Under the pieces are notes generated by a model that did no database searches, was not told where the DNA came from, and saw nothing but the letters and a program-made list of their open reading frames with translations. The position numbers and the translations under genes are program-made. A stretch of 64,000 bases of DNA from Polytrichum commune. Taxonomy: Eukaryota; Streptophyta; Polytrichopsida; Polytrichales; Polytrichaceae. Shown piece by piece: positions 11,195 to 21,958 of the stretch. The stretch covers positions 29,094,144-29,158,143 of the forward strand of contig OX485809.1 of the NCBI GenBank assembly GCA_950295325.1, written 5' to 3'. The first letter of the stretch is position 1. Each line of letters opens with the position of its first letter.

Positions 11195-13186
11195 TTGTCT
11201 ACATACCACCTAATAAGAAAAGCGATTCACATTATAAAAAACACACCATTATGGCAAAACCACCCAATAATAGAAGAATTGAATAACCACAACTACATTA
11301 TCATCCCTCCACCACCTTACCCAGATACAAACCCACAAGAATGGATTAAAACATTAGCAGAACTAGCCAAAACCGCAAACAAACAAGCAAGAAAAATTAC
11401 AACTAAATACACACAAGAATGTGTTAAAAAAACCATCGCAAAATACAGACAACTATACGAAAAAAACCCTAAAAAAATAAATAATAAAGTTTTCAAGAAC
11501 CAGGACACACCACCGTTAGATTGCATTAGAGATAGAAACAACAACATACTAACCAGCCCAGAAGACATAGCAAATGAAATCCATATACAACAATCAATTA
11601 GTAATAAACCTACAGTTCCAACATGTTATTACCAGCCAGAACACACAAATTATTGCACATGTGGAGTTAAACAATATCCATGGCATGACCTTGATGGATT
11701 TATAATAAATACAACAGGAGACCCACAAATATCATTATATAAGTACTTCGATCAAGAAACATACGACTTATGTTTAAAACACCTATCCAACAATAAAACA
11801 CCAGGCCCAGATAAAATTCCAAATTCAATTCTAAAAAATATGCCTGACAGCTTTCATAAAATGCTACTCCTATTTTTCACACACTGCTACAAACAAAAAA
11901 AAAATCCAGCATTATGGAAAACAAATTTAACCATATTTTTATACAAAAAAGGTTACCCATCACTATTAACAAACCACAGACCCATAGCACTTGCAAACAC
12001 AATCTACAAATTATTCACCAGCACACTAACACTAATACTATCAGCATATGGTGAAAAATATCAAATACTGCACGACAGTCAAGAAGGATTCAGAGCAGAA
12101 AGAAGCACATCTCGACAACTACAACTACTCATAGCAGCCTTGGAAGATGCTAGATTTACAAACCAAAACATATATCTCCTATACATAGATTTCAAAAATG
12201 CATTTGGCTCCCTTGACCACGCTAAACTTTTAGCTATAATGAAAGACCTTGGTTATCCATTAGATGCAGTAACACTAATTGGAAATATTTACGCACACTC
12301 TACCACTACATTTACCGGAGAACACTTCGGCAAAACAAAACCAATACCCATTCAAAGAGGTACCATCCAAGGTGACACCCTAAGTCCATACTTATTTCTA
12401 ATATTCCTTGAACCATTACTTAGATGGCTACAAAGAGGCAAAAACGGGTATACATTCGGTACATCGAAACTAACCATTAGCTCGGCAGCATACGCAGATG
12501 ACCTCGCCGCAATAACAAACAATATCCAATCACTACAAATATAATTAAACAAATTAGATAAATTCTGTGAATGGGCAGGAATGGATTTAAGTGTCCAAAA
12601 ATGTGCCATCACGGGGTGTCCCAACAAATCCAAATTAAACCCTGAAAAATTCAAAATCCAATTACAGAACCACAACATATCTTACAGAAACCAACCAATT
12701 CCCGTCTTATACAAAAATGAACCATATGTATACCTAGGCATTCAACTAGTACCCTCATTAAAATGGAAACTCCAAACACACATCACCACAAACAAAATAA
12801 TCCACCAATGCAAACAACTAGCCAAATGTCCTGCCAAAATAAAACAGAAAATCAGTATGGTCGACACCGTCATCAGAGCAGGTATAGCATACAATTTCTA
12901 TGCAGTTCCATACTCACTTCCGACCATCAGAAAACTAGATAAAAAAATTATAGGAATCCAAAAAACAATATGCGGACTATCAAAATGCACAGCGAACGTA
13001 ATAATCCAATTACCCCACAAACTCTTTGGCCTAGAGGCCTTGTCATTAACAAACGCATACTTAAGATGCATCGGTGAACAACTAAGAAACGCACTTAACG
13101 ACCAAGGGAGACTAGGTACAATATATAAAAGACTCATACACCACATACTAGCTAAATACGGAGATCCAGAAGAATCCCAAGAATAA
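11195..13186 (+). other. Reverse transcriptase domain of LINE ORF2 (one internal stop)
   Basis: The fingers start with NNKTPGPDKIPNSIL; then come NHRPIALANTIYK, QEGFRAERST, the palm motif YIDFKNAF (catalytic Asp at 12188), RGTIQGDTLSPYLF, and YADDLA with the catalytic Asp pair at 12497-12502. A TAA at 12542-12544 interrupts the frame; the same frame continues at once (LNKLDKFCEW, then VYLGIQL), as in the thumb of other LINE reverse transcriptases. CAA to TAA is the simplest explanation for the stop. The order and motifs are those of the non-LTR family. Confidence 0.92.
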
Positions 13187-14216
13187 CACAACACGATTGC
13201 ATCAGATCACCGACTATACATACATTATTTCTTTTGAAAACTGCCGGAGGAATCCACCTCAAAAGCACAAATGAAAACTTCCTACTACATATGACAGAAT
13301 TAGAACAAGAATGGCATACACAAGCTACAAACGAACTTCCACATCTCAACCCTGACCTATCATTCAAACTCCTACATAAATTATTAATCCACAACATCCA
13401 CAAAATACAACACATCACCCTCCCCAACGGAACAACCCTTATGACACCAGACGACTTCAAAACTTACTATAAAGCACCATCCAAATTAGAAAAAATCGCA
13501 CTTCAAATAGCCGAACAATTGTTTTGTCACCCAAGTTGCACACCAAACTGTACAAATTCATGTACAAGACACCCACCCGCCCGTACGCTTAAACCAAAAT
13601 ACATCTCAAACAACCAACACTTAATACCAAGAGCACCAAATAACCCACCCCAACCCCCAATCCCACAGCAACAGTTTCACCCAAATCCACCCCCCAACGT
13701 AAAAAACAACCCCATAAAATTCAACATTCACATAATATTAGACCATAAAACAAACACCATAAAAGATAAATACAAAATAACAAAGAAATTCACCACATAC
13801 TTATGTCAATGGACTCTTCAAAACAATATTATATACAACAAATGGATACCACAAAGAGAACTCTTCCCCTTCAACCACCCAACAATCATCCCGCACAACA
13901 TTATACTACTCACAAATTACTACACAAAACTACAACATATACATTATAAAACAATTCTGAATACACATTTTATCCCTGAACAAAACAGAGATACAAGATT
14001 CATCCCCCCAGCTACAACCATAGCACTCACACAAATATTCATAAACGAATGTAACCCAGAAAAAGACATCCTCACCAATAAAGATACTATACAAATACAA
14101 AACGAGCAAACCCACATATATGAGGACACTGGGAAATACCTTATCACCATACCAACAACCAGATTAAACTGGCTATGGCAACAATACAATAAAGCAAGAT
14201 ACAAATATACAAACAT

Positions 14217-14790
14217 GGGCTAGTACCACAAACACAAATATTTGAAAAAGAAATAGTATGGCTCTACCAAAGATACAAAAATAAAACTCCCAAGAATGGC
14301 TCAACAAAAACAACACTACATACCCTACCCACAAATATAATAAACTCCCTCATAACCACCTTCAATATCTCACACTCCTACATTTCCTCACCAGTAACAT
14401 GCCCAACGCAAATTTCAAAATTCTACTCCCTTTTCGCAAGAGACAAAGTCTTCGGAGCACTAGGAACCGCCTTCCAATATAAATGGGAAGGAATAGGCTA
14501 CGCTCACCCACATAATGAAGAAACAGCCCAACAAACAATCCATTGGGCGAGATTAGCAGCCAAAAATGATCCAAACACCATCACTATAGTAGTAATACCA
14601 CACATAAACTAATACCAAGACCCCTCACCGTATATTGGACCATTCCCAGATACACACGTCATCACACACTTCGCTGCAGACACAATCACATACGAAGAAC
14701 CAACAATCCCCCAAGATAGACAAAAACCGAAAACAGAGCCACTTGCAATACAAATCCTATGTATACACCATCGAAATCACAATATTGGCA
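14217..14790 (+). other. Putative PCIF1-class adenine methyltransferase-like domain in LINE ORF2
   Basis: Frame 14217 onwards, with one TAA at 14610. The segment reads SSPVTCPTQISKFYSLF, then KVFGALGTAF, WEGIGYAHPHN (14502-14516), a helix with HWARLAAK, the strand TITIVVIP, then WYQ, HVITHF and IQILCIHH. The same succession (SP..., Phe-Gly-x-x-Gly, Asn-Pro-Pro-Phe loop, helix, IVF-IP strand, later strands) is how I recall the catalytic part of PCIF1, the cap-adenosine N6-methyltransferase. Here the catalytic N-P-P-F position reads H-P-H-N, so this copy is probably inactive or the family has diverged. The assignment is an inference from pattern, not from a search. Confidence 0.5.
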
Positions 14791-14989
14791 CATCCCACCA
14801 AATGAATACACTCAAAACAATACTTGAAAACCTACAAATCCCACAATATTACCTCCATAACGCCCCACCCACCCCGCACAACACACCAGTCAACAAAAGT
14901 AAACAATGGAATAAACTCATATACCCACCCGCAACCTACCAGACCACACTCAACACACCACCACTTCCAAACTTTGTAACAAACACTAC

Positions 14990-15460
14990 ACTCAAATTTC
15001 AACCACAACACTGCTACTATACCGATGGCTCCTTCATACCTCCCACCCAAAAAGCTAATAGACATTGGAAAAAAGAAAAAGCTAGATACGGAATATACAA
15101 CCCAACCAAGATAGACATGCAAATGTCGAAAAGACTACCAGGACTACAAACATGCTTCCGAGCAGAACTAATGGCCATCCATAAAACACTCAAATTAATA
15201 TCTACTAAATACCCAAACGAACCTGCACATATATTCACAGATTGCCTCAATTGCCTATATAACCTAAACACACACATTAAACACCCTACCATGCATAACA
15301 ACCATGCAGACAAAACAATATTAACAAACATGGTAGAAATATTAAAAACCCGCACTCAACCCACTACATTTTGCAAAGTCAAAGCACATATTGACATTGC
15401 GGGAAACGAACAAGCAGACAAACTTGCAAAAATAGGAGCCAGAAAAATATACTCCATCGC
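14990..15460 (+). other. RNase H domain of LINE ORF2
   Basis: The active-site set is complete: YTDGSF (Asp at 15024), FRAELMAIHK (Glu at 15165), HIFTDCLN (Asp at 15240), and VKAHIDIAGNEQADKLA, with the conserved His and the last Asp at 15417. This is a type I RNase H placed after the reverse transcriptase, as in several plant and algal LINE clades, and would remove the RNA strand during integration. Confidence 0.92.
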
Positions 15461-15799
15461 TTCAAAATCATACGAGCATGCACACACCACACCATTCTAT
15501 TTTCAAAAAGACATATGGCCAGGTCCTATGAAACGGCCAGATAAAGGTCCTGTGAGATGCCTACAAACATATCTAACTAAACACGACCAAGAAAATAACA
15601 TTGAAATCATGACAAACCAATTCCCTAATATCAGCAAATGGACCAGGAACCCAGACATTGATAATGAACTATCCAATGCTTTTTGGCACAACCCTATGAT
15701 CACATATGCATAAAAAACTAATATATTAAAATTCCGCACCGGCCAATATATGGGCAATGCAAGAAAACAACTATTTTTCGGAAGAGAAAGATTCCCCTC

Positions 15800-16430
15800 A
15801 ATAACATGCTCTATATGTAACTCTGAAGATGCGGACACATGGCTTCACGTATTGCTAAAATGCAACCACCATCATATCCACGCCATAAGAGTAAAAAGAC
15901 ATAACAAAGCAATATGGGAACTAAGAAAACTAATCCTATCATCAGAAAAATCAAGATGCTACATCCTCATGAACGCATAAACATTTAATAATAACTCCCA
16001 AGAAAATACAGTACCCCCATGGCTATTAGCATGCTGATGTGAACAACAAAGATGTCACTGTAATGCCATATTTAAACCAGATATTCTATGTGTAAAAGGT
16101 CACCCGTACAATACTAACCCACCATCAAACCCATCAGACAACCTCACAATACAATTCATTGAATTTACCTATTGTAACGACAGATTCCCACAAGAAACAA
16201 TTATAAACAAAATCCATAAATACCAACCCCTAATAAATAACATTGCAGAGTTAGGTTGGAAAGTCGACCCACTCATAGTCATAACAACATGAGCTAGAGG
16301 CACAACCCACATTCCCTCAATAAAACTCCTTGTAACAAATTTCAAAATACCAGAAACCACCATTAAACACACATTCAAGGAAATCAACACCATTGCCATA
16401 CAACATGCTGGATCAATTATTCTGCATAAA
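15800..16430 (+). other. CCHC finger and R2-type restriction-like endonuclease domain of LINE ORF2
   Basis: After the stop at 15711 the same frame gives CSICN...H-x4-C (15807 onward) and then IRVKRHN, the finger and RHN signature seen in R2-type elements. Past further stops at 15978 and 16035 it reads KPDILCVKG (Pro-Asp at 16077-16082), FIEFTYC (Glu at 16161), a KIHKYQPL helix, GWKVDPLIVITT and, beyond the stop at 16290, ARG. This follows the PD-(D/E)xK restriction-like endonuclease layout of R2 (KPD, D/E-x-T, KKY, RG). Its presence together with the APE domain marks a dual-endonuclease element. Confidence 0.75.
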
Positions 16431-16472
16431 AGAAAAATAGAAAACAACCAACCCCTACCCCATGACCAATAA

Positions 16473-16960
16473 ATAACACAAAACTAACAAGAAAAAAGAA
16501 AAAAGAAAACAACTTTATTTAATAATAAGAACTAGCTCAAAGCGAACACTTGTCTCAGGAAGAAGGGATAGGACCGGTTGGCTCTCAACAAACTTTCCTG
16601 CCTATGATAAGAATCACTAGCAACACCAAGCCATGTTTACCATCTGAACGCTCAAACGGACAACGAAGCGAATCGAACCCGGACCGTTTAATGGTAGTAC
16701 AAACGTTCCAACCAACCCTGGAACCATGACTTGGTGTCCTAAAACAAAAGCCAACACCCATACATACCCACGAGACTAATCAACACCACTAAGGTTACTA
16801 ATACCTATCCCCATTTACTAAAGTGTCTATCCCCGAAAGGGGAGAGTAGTCTCGATACAATGGCCCTTTGTCCTGTGGGCTCTGGCTCATTGTCGAGACG
16901 AACAGACACTCTATTCACGCCGCCCCCCCAGAAAGGGGCAGGTGTTCATATCTATCTATC
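16473..16960 (+). other. LINE 3' UTR and tail
   Basis: A 488-bp 3' region. An antisense tRNA-like stretch with an inverted B-box sequence (gaatcgaaccc, about 16670-16680) lies in it. From about 16828 to the end it includes a small hairpin (ccccgaaagggg) and the block attcacgccg..cccc followed by a TATC repeat. This last ~130 bp is closely similar to the 3' part of the SINE at 24897-25271, and is probably the signal recognised by the LINE reverse transcriptase. Confidence 0.7.
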
Positions 16961-16973
16961 TTAGACCACTTTC
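16961..16973. repeat. LINE target-site duplication, right
   Basis: Exact copy of 4351-4363. Removing 4364-16973 would restore the pre-insertion sequence. Confidence 0.9.
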
Positions 16974-18378
16974 CTTCAAAATCCTACATGCGGAGCAATG
17001 GGATATGCCATGCTACAAGATACCCCGACCACCAACACTAAGAGGGTTTAGAATCAGGACTCGCATTGACTCATGGTCCTGGGGACATGCCTCAAGCTCC
17101 CCGCAAGCTATCACTATCACTTACTAGGCTCGAGACTCTTAATTGAGAGTTCAAAACATGCTTTTACTGATGGGGTTGCCAAGTAGTTCAAATGATGGAT
17201 TCGCATAAGGGTCCATGTCCAAAACACTTGTTGATGGACCTTATTTACAGACTCAAAATCGAATCCATGCTTGAAGATTGGTCATCCAAACTAGGTGGAA
17301 TCTTGAGTGGGGATCGCCGACATTGGTGGAAAAATGATGCCACATTAATGTCACTTCAAATTTTTTTCATACCTTGGACGCAGACAAACTCCTTGTGGGT
17401 CCAAAAGTTTGCTCTCAACTTTGAAATAAAATCACTCGGTTTTGAAGGTTTCTTTGGTCTTGAACCCTAGTGTAAAAGTAAGTAATACCCATCTGAGTTA
17501 TATTTGAAGTTAATCAAGTTATATTTGAAGGGTTCTCAACTGAGTCAGCAGGGGTTGGCTGGCCATCCGACATGGCCGTAGGCGATTGGCCAGGTGGCGA
17601 CCCATGTCCTCAAATCCAACCAGGCAAAGCCACGTGGGAAGGGACAAAGGACAGTGGCATTCTCCGTCGTCGTGGCGTTCAAGGGCGCACGAGGCTCCTT
17701 CTCCGTCATTGCAAGCGCACCACCACCAACAACAACAGCAGCAGCAAAGCTCGCTCATAACATAACTCCGAATCCCGATGATCATTCCCGGTCTCACCCA
17801 TTTTATCGCAATTAAAACGTGTTTGTACTGATTCTGCAATTTGCTTTACATGTCCCCCTGTGTTCAGAGAGACTCTCAGTGCCTCTTGCAGTGGTGACAT
17901 TAGAACGTTTGAGCGCCGGGTTAGGGTTTCGGGGCTGGGGTTTGGGTTTGGGTTGGGGATTGAGGGGGTGGCCATGGCGAATTGATGTTGGAGGAAGCTG
18001 AAAGGTGGTGGAGGTCACGGAGGAGGGAGATATGTGATGTGGATAACTGTGAGAGGATGTCCATGGATGTAGTAGGCATTTCATGTCGTCCAAGCATTAC
18101 GTCCATGGTTTGAAAGGTCCGGCAGAGAGTATTATTCAAGTGTGGAGGAGGAGGAGAAGGATGTCGTAGTTTGTTTGTGTTCCCACTTGCAGAGTTTATG
18201 TTGTATTGTGGTGTAGTAGTATTAGGGTTTCCAAACCCTCGGAGTGAGGGGTAGCAGCATCAGCATCAGCAGCCGAGCTTTCCTACAAGGCAAATTGGTG
18301 AGAGTTTGGACTAAAGGAGATCCGGAGAGGTGTTCTTATTGATTCTGAGTGGAAGAAGAATTAACGACAGAGTTGAGA
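16974..18378. promoter_or_regulatory. Intergenic, then promoter and 5' leader of the derlin gene
   Basis: No gene is seen from 16974 to about 17500. The stretch 17550-18378 is GC-richer and probably holds the derlin promoter and 5' UTR. It contains two telo-box-like elements (ttagggttt near 17921 and near 18221) and a T/G-rich gggtttgggtttgg tract near 17940-17960; such boxes are common in promoters of plant growth-related genes. No TATA box stands out. Confidence 0.4.
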
Positions 18379-21300
18379 ATGGCGCAACTAGTGGAAGACT
18401 GGTACAAGCAGATGCCCATCATCACGCGCTCGTACCTCACCTTGTCTGTGCTGACAACCGCCGGTTGTGCCCTCGAGGTTCTCTCTCTCTCTCTCTCTCT
18501 GTTCGCACCGCATTTTGTGGGTAAGAGAGATATGGCACATTTTTCCACTTGTTGCATCATGTTGCGCGGCCACATTCCTTGACCTCACGTTCGCCAGCTA
18601 TGGGGGTCAGTCATTTCTTAGGCACTGTAGCGGGGTGTCATATACCGAAATTGGATAACTGAATCGGAACGATCTCCTAGGGTAGAACTGGTTTAAAGCA
18701 TATGACGTTAATATTCTCTTTATCTTTTCTCCATTCCTCGTCACTTGAGGAGCTGCACTTCTATATGTTCCTCTTGCTATTGAAGGACCTGCCATGGTCA
18801 TTTTATTGCAGCTCTTCACCCGTGACTATCAAGGAATATTATATATGCCTTCACTTTGTGGTGTCAGAAGCACCAGCCACATTGCCAGCTTCTCTCTTTG
18901 CCTTTTGGTGTTCTGATGTGGTCTGTTGTCTCTGGACCTGCTTTAAACAGTGTCAAGGTTAAGGATCTGATAGAGTAAAGGAATAGATAGTTAAACCATA
19001 ATAGAGTTATGGCGCATTTTATTCCACTTATTGCATGTTGCGCGGCCACATACCATATGCTCACTTTCGCCAGCTATGGGGGGTGATGGGTCAGTGTAAT
19101 GTTAAGCACTACATTTACCTATCTATCAGATGTCCATGAATGGGGTTTGGCATTATGGGTTTTCGAACTGGACAGTGGCGGGGTGTCATGCCGAAATCGG
19201 ACAAGCGAATCAGAATTTTATCTCCTACGGTAGAACTGGTTCAAAGCATATGTGTCGTTAACATCCTCTGGTCTTTCTCCTTTCCTCGTCACTTGAGGAG
19301 CTGCGTTTCTATACGTTGCTCGCTTGCCATTGAAGCACCTGCTATGGTTATGTATTGCAGCTCTTCACTGTGACTATCAACGAATAGTCTGTGTGTGAGT
19401 AGCACCAGTCACATTGCCAGCCTCTCTTTTGTCTTTTCGGTCTTCTGAGATGTGCTGTTGTCTCTGGACCTGAGAGAGTCCAAGAACAGAGAGTCAAAAT
19501 ATTGCACAGAGGAGACACGCCTGGCTTCTTCTGGTAGAAGTCTTTGATCTTTTTAGAACTCCATTCATTAAAGACGACAATTTCTACATTTTGGATACGT
19601 GGAAGAGTACTAAGGAAATTTCTATCATCATGCTGGTTAGACCCATTCATGAAGTACGGGTAACTGTGAATACAGTTCCTCTTACCGAGTGCTTGTGCGC
19701 CCTACTAACTTAAAAATTTTAGCGCTCATTGGCGGAAAGATATTTTAGGATTTGTTATATGCTGTGTGTACAATTTATCATCGATTTCCTAGGTGTATCT
19801 TGTAGTCGTCACGATTCAAGTTTTCTAGCTGAACAGTGGTTTCTAATCAAGTAGGTTGGCTGAATTGTTCTGAAGCAATTATTCAGGCAAGCCCATATTT
19901 ATTGATGTATGTCTTTATGCTGCATTTTGGATTGTAGTTTCACATTTATGCGGGAATCTTTGGACAGGTAAATCTGCAACAGTTGCAAAGGGGTGGTACA
20001 TGTTGTCGACTAAGTCAGTGATGTTATGTGGTGTTTTCTATGCAGATCATTTCACCATTTGATGTGTACTTGAATTCCACTCTGGTCTTACAAGAATATG
20101 AAGTATGGCGACTTATCACCAATTTCTTCTACTTTGGAAAACTTGGTATACACCTCACATCATGACTTGTTTTAGCTCATTACCGCAATGATATATCTTG
20201 TAGGATTTGGAGTATTTATTTCCTTACATTGTCATTTACAATCGATCATGTTTTCTTCTGTTGTGATGTTTACCTATTTGAAATCACCTGTACAGTTGAG
20301 AGTACTAAGAAAGGTTCATTCTGCAGATCTCGACTTTTTGTTCCATATGTTCTTTTTGGCAAGGTATTGTAAGCTTCTTGAGGAGACATCCTTCCGAGGT
20401 CGTACGGCAGATTTCTTTTTCATGCTCCTTTTTGGAGGAACAATTCTCACCACCATTGTGGTTGGGGGTGGCCTACTTACATTTGCTGCCCCTTTTGCTG
20501 ATATCCTCTTCCTTAGCAATTCGCTCACATTTATGATGGTATGTAGTTCCACCTCTTATCATAGTGGATTCTGCTGTTCATTATAATTTCCCTGTATCTA
20601 TGTGTACATTGTCCGACTCGTCAAATCATGTTGTAAGCTCTTAATCCACCTGTTGCAAATGGGCAATATGATCCAAGCAGTTTGTGTGCTTCACATGTCA
20701 ATCACAGTATATGTATTCAGTACTTGACAACTGCCTTGTTGGGAACAGGTCTACGTATGGAGCAAGCGTAATCCTCATGTACAAATGAGCTTCTTAGGTC
20801 TTTTCAGCTTCACAGCCCCATATTTACCTTGGGTGAGTAATTGCAACCGCAGTTTCTGTGATCTTGATTAGTATTAGATTCTGCTATTGTTGATTGCTCT
20901 AAAAGAAGTGTTTCTAGATATTCTAAAGTGGGGATCTGCCAGTGACACAAACTAAAGCTCTCATGTATAATCCATCCAGGGATGCATCTGATGTGTTGCA
21001 TTGCTAAACGTTGCAGGTTCTTTATGGCTTTGACGATTGTTGATTGCTCTAAAAGAAGTATTCACTAGATTTTCTATAATGGGGATGTACCACCAGTGCA
21101 AACTGAAGTTCTCATGTGTTGACTTGCTCAATTTGCCAGGTTCTTTTGGGCTTTTCAGTGATGGTTGGGAGCAGCCCCTGGGTAGACCTTTTGGTAAGAT
21201 TTCAACCTCTGTACTAGAAGATGAACGAGGCTCAGTGTATCGTACCTGGTTAATGCTGGTATTCAGGATGAAGTGTCATGTTATTTGTAACTACTTCCTA

Positions 21301-21544
21301 TTGACAATGCCGTAGTGAACCTTGAAGCCACTGAGACATGTGTTTGATTGTGCAGGGGATGTTAGCAGGTCATCTGTACTACTATTTTGAGGATATATAC
21401 CCTCTTATGACAGGGCGACGGATCTTGAAGACCCCTAGCATCATCAAAGCACTCTTTCCCGAAGAGACTGTGGTAGTGTCAAGACCTACTGCAGCAGCAT
21501 GGGGAGCAGGTCCTGTTGCACCTCAACCTCAACGAGACCAGTAG
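18379..21544 (+). CDS. DER2: Derlin (DER1/DER2 family) ER-associated degradation protein
   Basis: Six exons: 18379-18477, 20046-20145, 20327-20538, 20749-20832, 21140-21193, 21356-21544; GT-AG borders and phases agree, giving 245 residues, the normal derlin-2 length. It starts [20 protein letters not shown], keeps [19 protein letters not shown] and [12 protein letters not shown], the [13 protein letters not shown] segment, and ends ...[19 protein letters not shown]. These match plant derlin-2 (DER2.1/2.2) as I know it. Derlins are rhomboid-like but catalytically dead polytopic ER membrane proteins that help extract misfolded proteins to the cytosol for proteasomal degradation. The tail is Gln/Pro-rich. 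Intron 1 (18478-20045) is long and carries a tandem duplication; intron 4 contains a decayed copy of the exon 5 start. The symbol is a family assignment. Confidence 0.93.
18481..18500 (+). repeat. (CT)10 microsatellite beside the derlin exon 1 donor
   Basis: Ten CT units begin three bases after the exon 1 splice donor at 18478. Confidence 0.9.
18531..19475 (+). repeat. Tandem duplication in derlin intron 1
   Basis: Two diverged copies of a ~475-bp unit: about 18531-18945 and 19008-19475. Shared landmarks are gttgcgcggccacat, cgccagctatgggg, cggggtgtcat, ctcgtcacttgaggagctgc and gttgtctctggacctg. The copies are old, with many indels. Confidence 0.85.
20884..21160 (+). repeat. Duplicated intron 4/exon 5 boundary in derlin
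   Basis: The stretch starting attgttgattgctctaaaa at about 20886 recurs at about 21039, followed in both by an acceptor-like cag and ggttctttt/tatgg. The first copy ends in a decayed exon 5 start at about 21016-21035; the second leads to the real exon 5 at 21140. A splice decoy is therefore present. Confidence 0.75.
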
Positions 21545-21859
21545 CATCATTCAACATCTGTTGATGAGTTTTCATTCGTCTGACACTTAATGACGTATTG
21601 CCTACAGGTGCTGCTAACCCAAAAAGATTCAAGTGTTCCTTGGAGCTTAATTGCAGCCCTCCATGCCCACTGAAAGTGTTTTGGGCCATCTTTCTCTACA
21701 TCTTTTGTTGCATTAGGATGAAAGCATACCTAGTGAGTGTTGATGGGACCACCTGTTTCCTGATCAATGTATGCAAAGCTGTAATCCACATATTATTACT
21801 TGATGTATTTGTCCTTCACATGTTTGGAAAACATAGTACCTACAAACCCTTCCGTACCC

Positions 21860-21958
21860 ATAGGGATTTGAACCCTCAACTTTATGAGCAGGCCACTTTG
21901 ATCTGGCAAAGGATTTCGGGTGCGTTTCATAGAGAACTGTGCTCCTGCCGAGCTACAC
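21860..21958 (-). repeat. tRNA-like relic (pol III promoter boxes)
   Basis: On the minus strand an A-box-like TAGCTCGGCAGGAGCA (21955-21940) is followed by a perfect B-box GGTTCAAATCC (21874-21864), with a Met-like anticodon loop CTCATAA just before it. The A-B distance is too long for a plain tRNA, so it is either an intron-bearing tRNA pseudogene or a SINE fragment. No clear acceptor stem is seen. Confidence 0.35.

Larger units (their letters stand above)
9216..16472 (+). pseudogene. LINE ORF2 polyprotein, broken by frameshifts and stops
   Basis: The first Met is at 9216 and the last stop at 16470-16472, about 2400 codons. The frame moves at the C8 run 9866-9873, the C11 run 11105-11115, near 13170 and near 14215. 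In-frame stops are at 12542, 14610, 15711, 15978, 16035 and 16290. Between these the sequence reads continuously with family motifs on both sides, so it is one ancestral protein. Domain order: 2A leader (to 9452), unknown segment of about 210 residues, APE endonuclease, reverse transcriptase and thumb, Cys-cluster segment, methyltransferase-like domain, RNase H, CCHC finger and restriction-like endonuclease. The coding strand is strongly A+C rich from about 8940 to the end. Confidence 0.85.
4364..16960 (+). mobile_element. 12.6-kb Dualen/RandI-like non-LTR retrotransposon (LINE)
   Basis: The borders are set by a perfect 13-bp direct repeat (ttagaccactttc) at 4351-4363 and 16961-16973, a typical LINE target-site duplication; both ends are therefore present. 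The 3' end is a short TATC-type repeat, not poly(A). The plus strand carries a 5' leader, ORF1 (7247-8869) and a broken ORF2 (9216-16472) with 2A motif, APE endonuclease, reverse transcriptase, methyltransferase-like domain, RNase H, CCHC finger and a restriction-like endonuclease domain. Having both endonuclease types is the hallmark of the Dualen/RandI clade known from green algae. The element is unusually long for a LINE. ORF2 carries four frameshifts and six internal stops, so this copy cannot make a full protein as read. Confidence 0.9.

Noticed and set aside
17900-17965. Telomere-like TTTGGG/TTAGGG tract
   Set aside because: Only a few irregular units in a promoter-like context; not a telomere or interstitial telomeric array, so it was kept only as possible telo-boxes.
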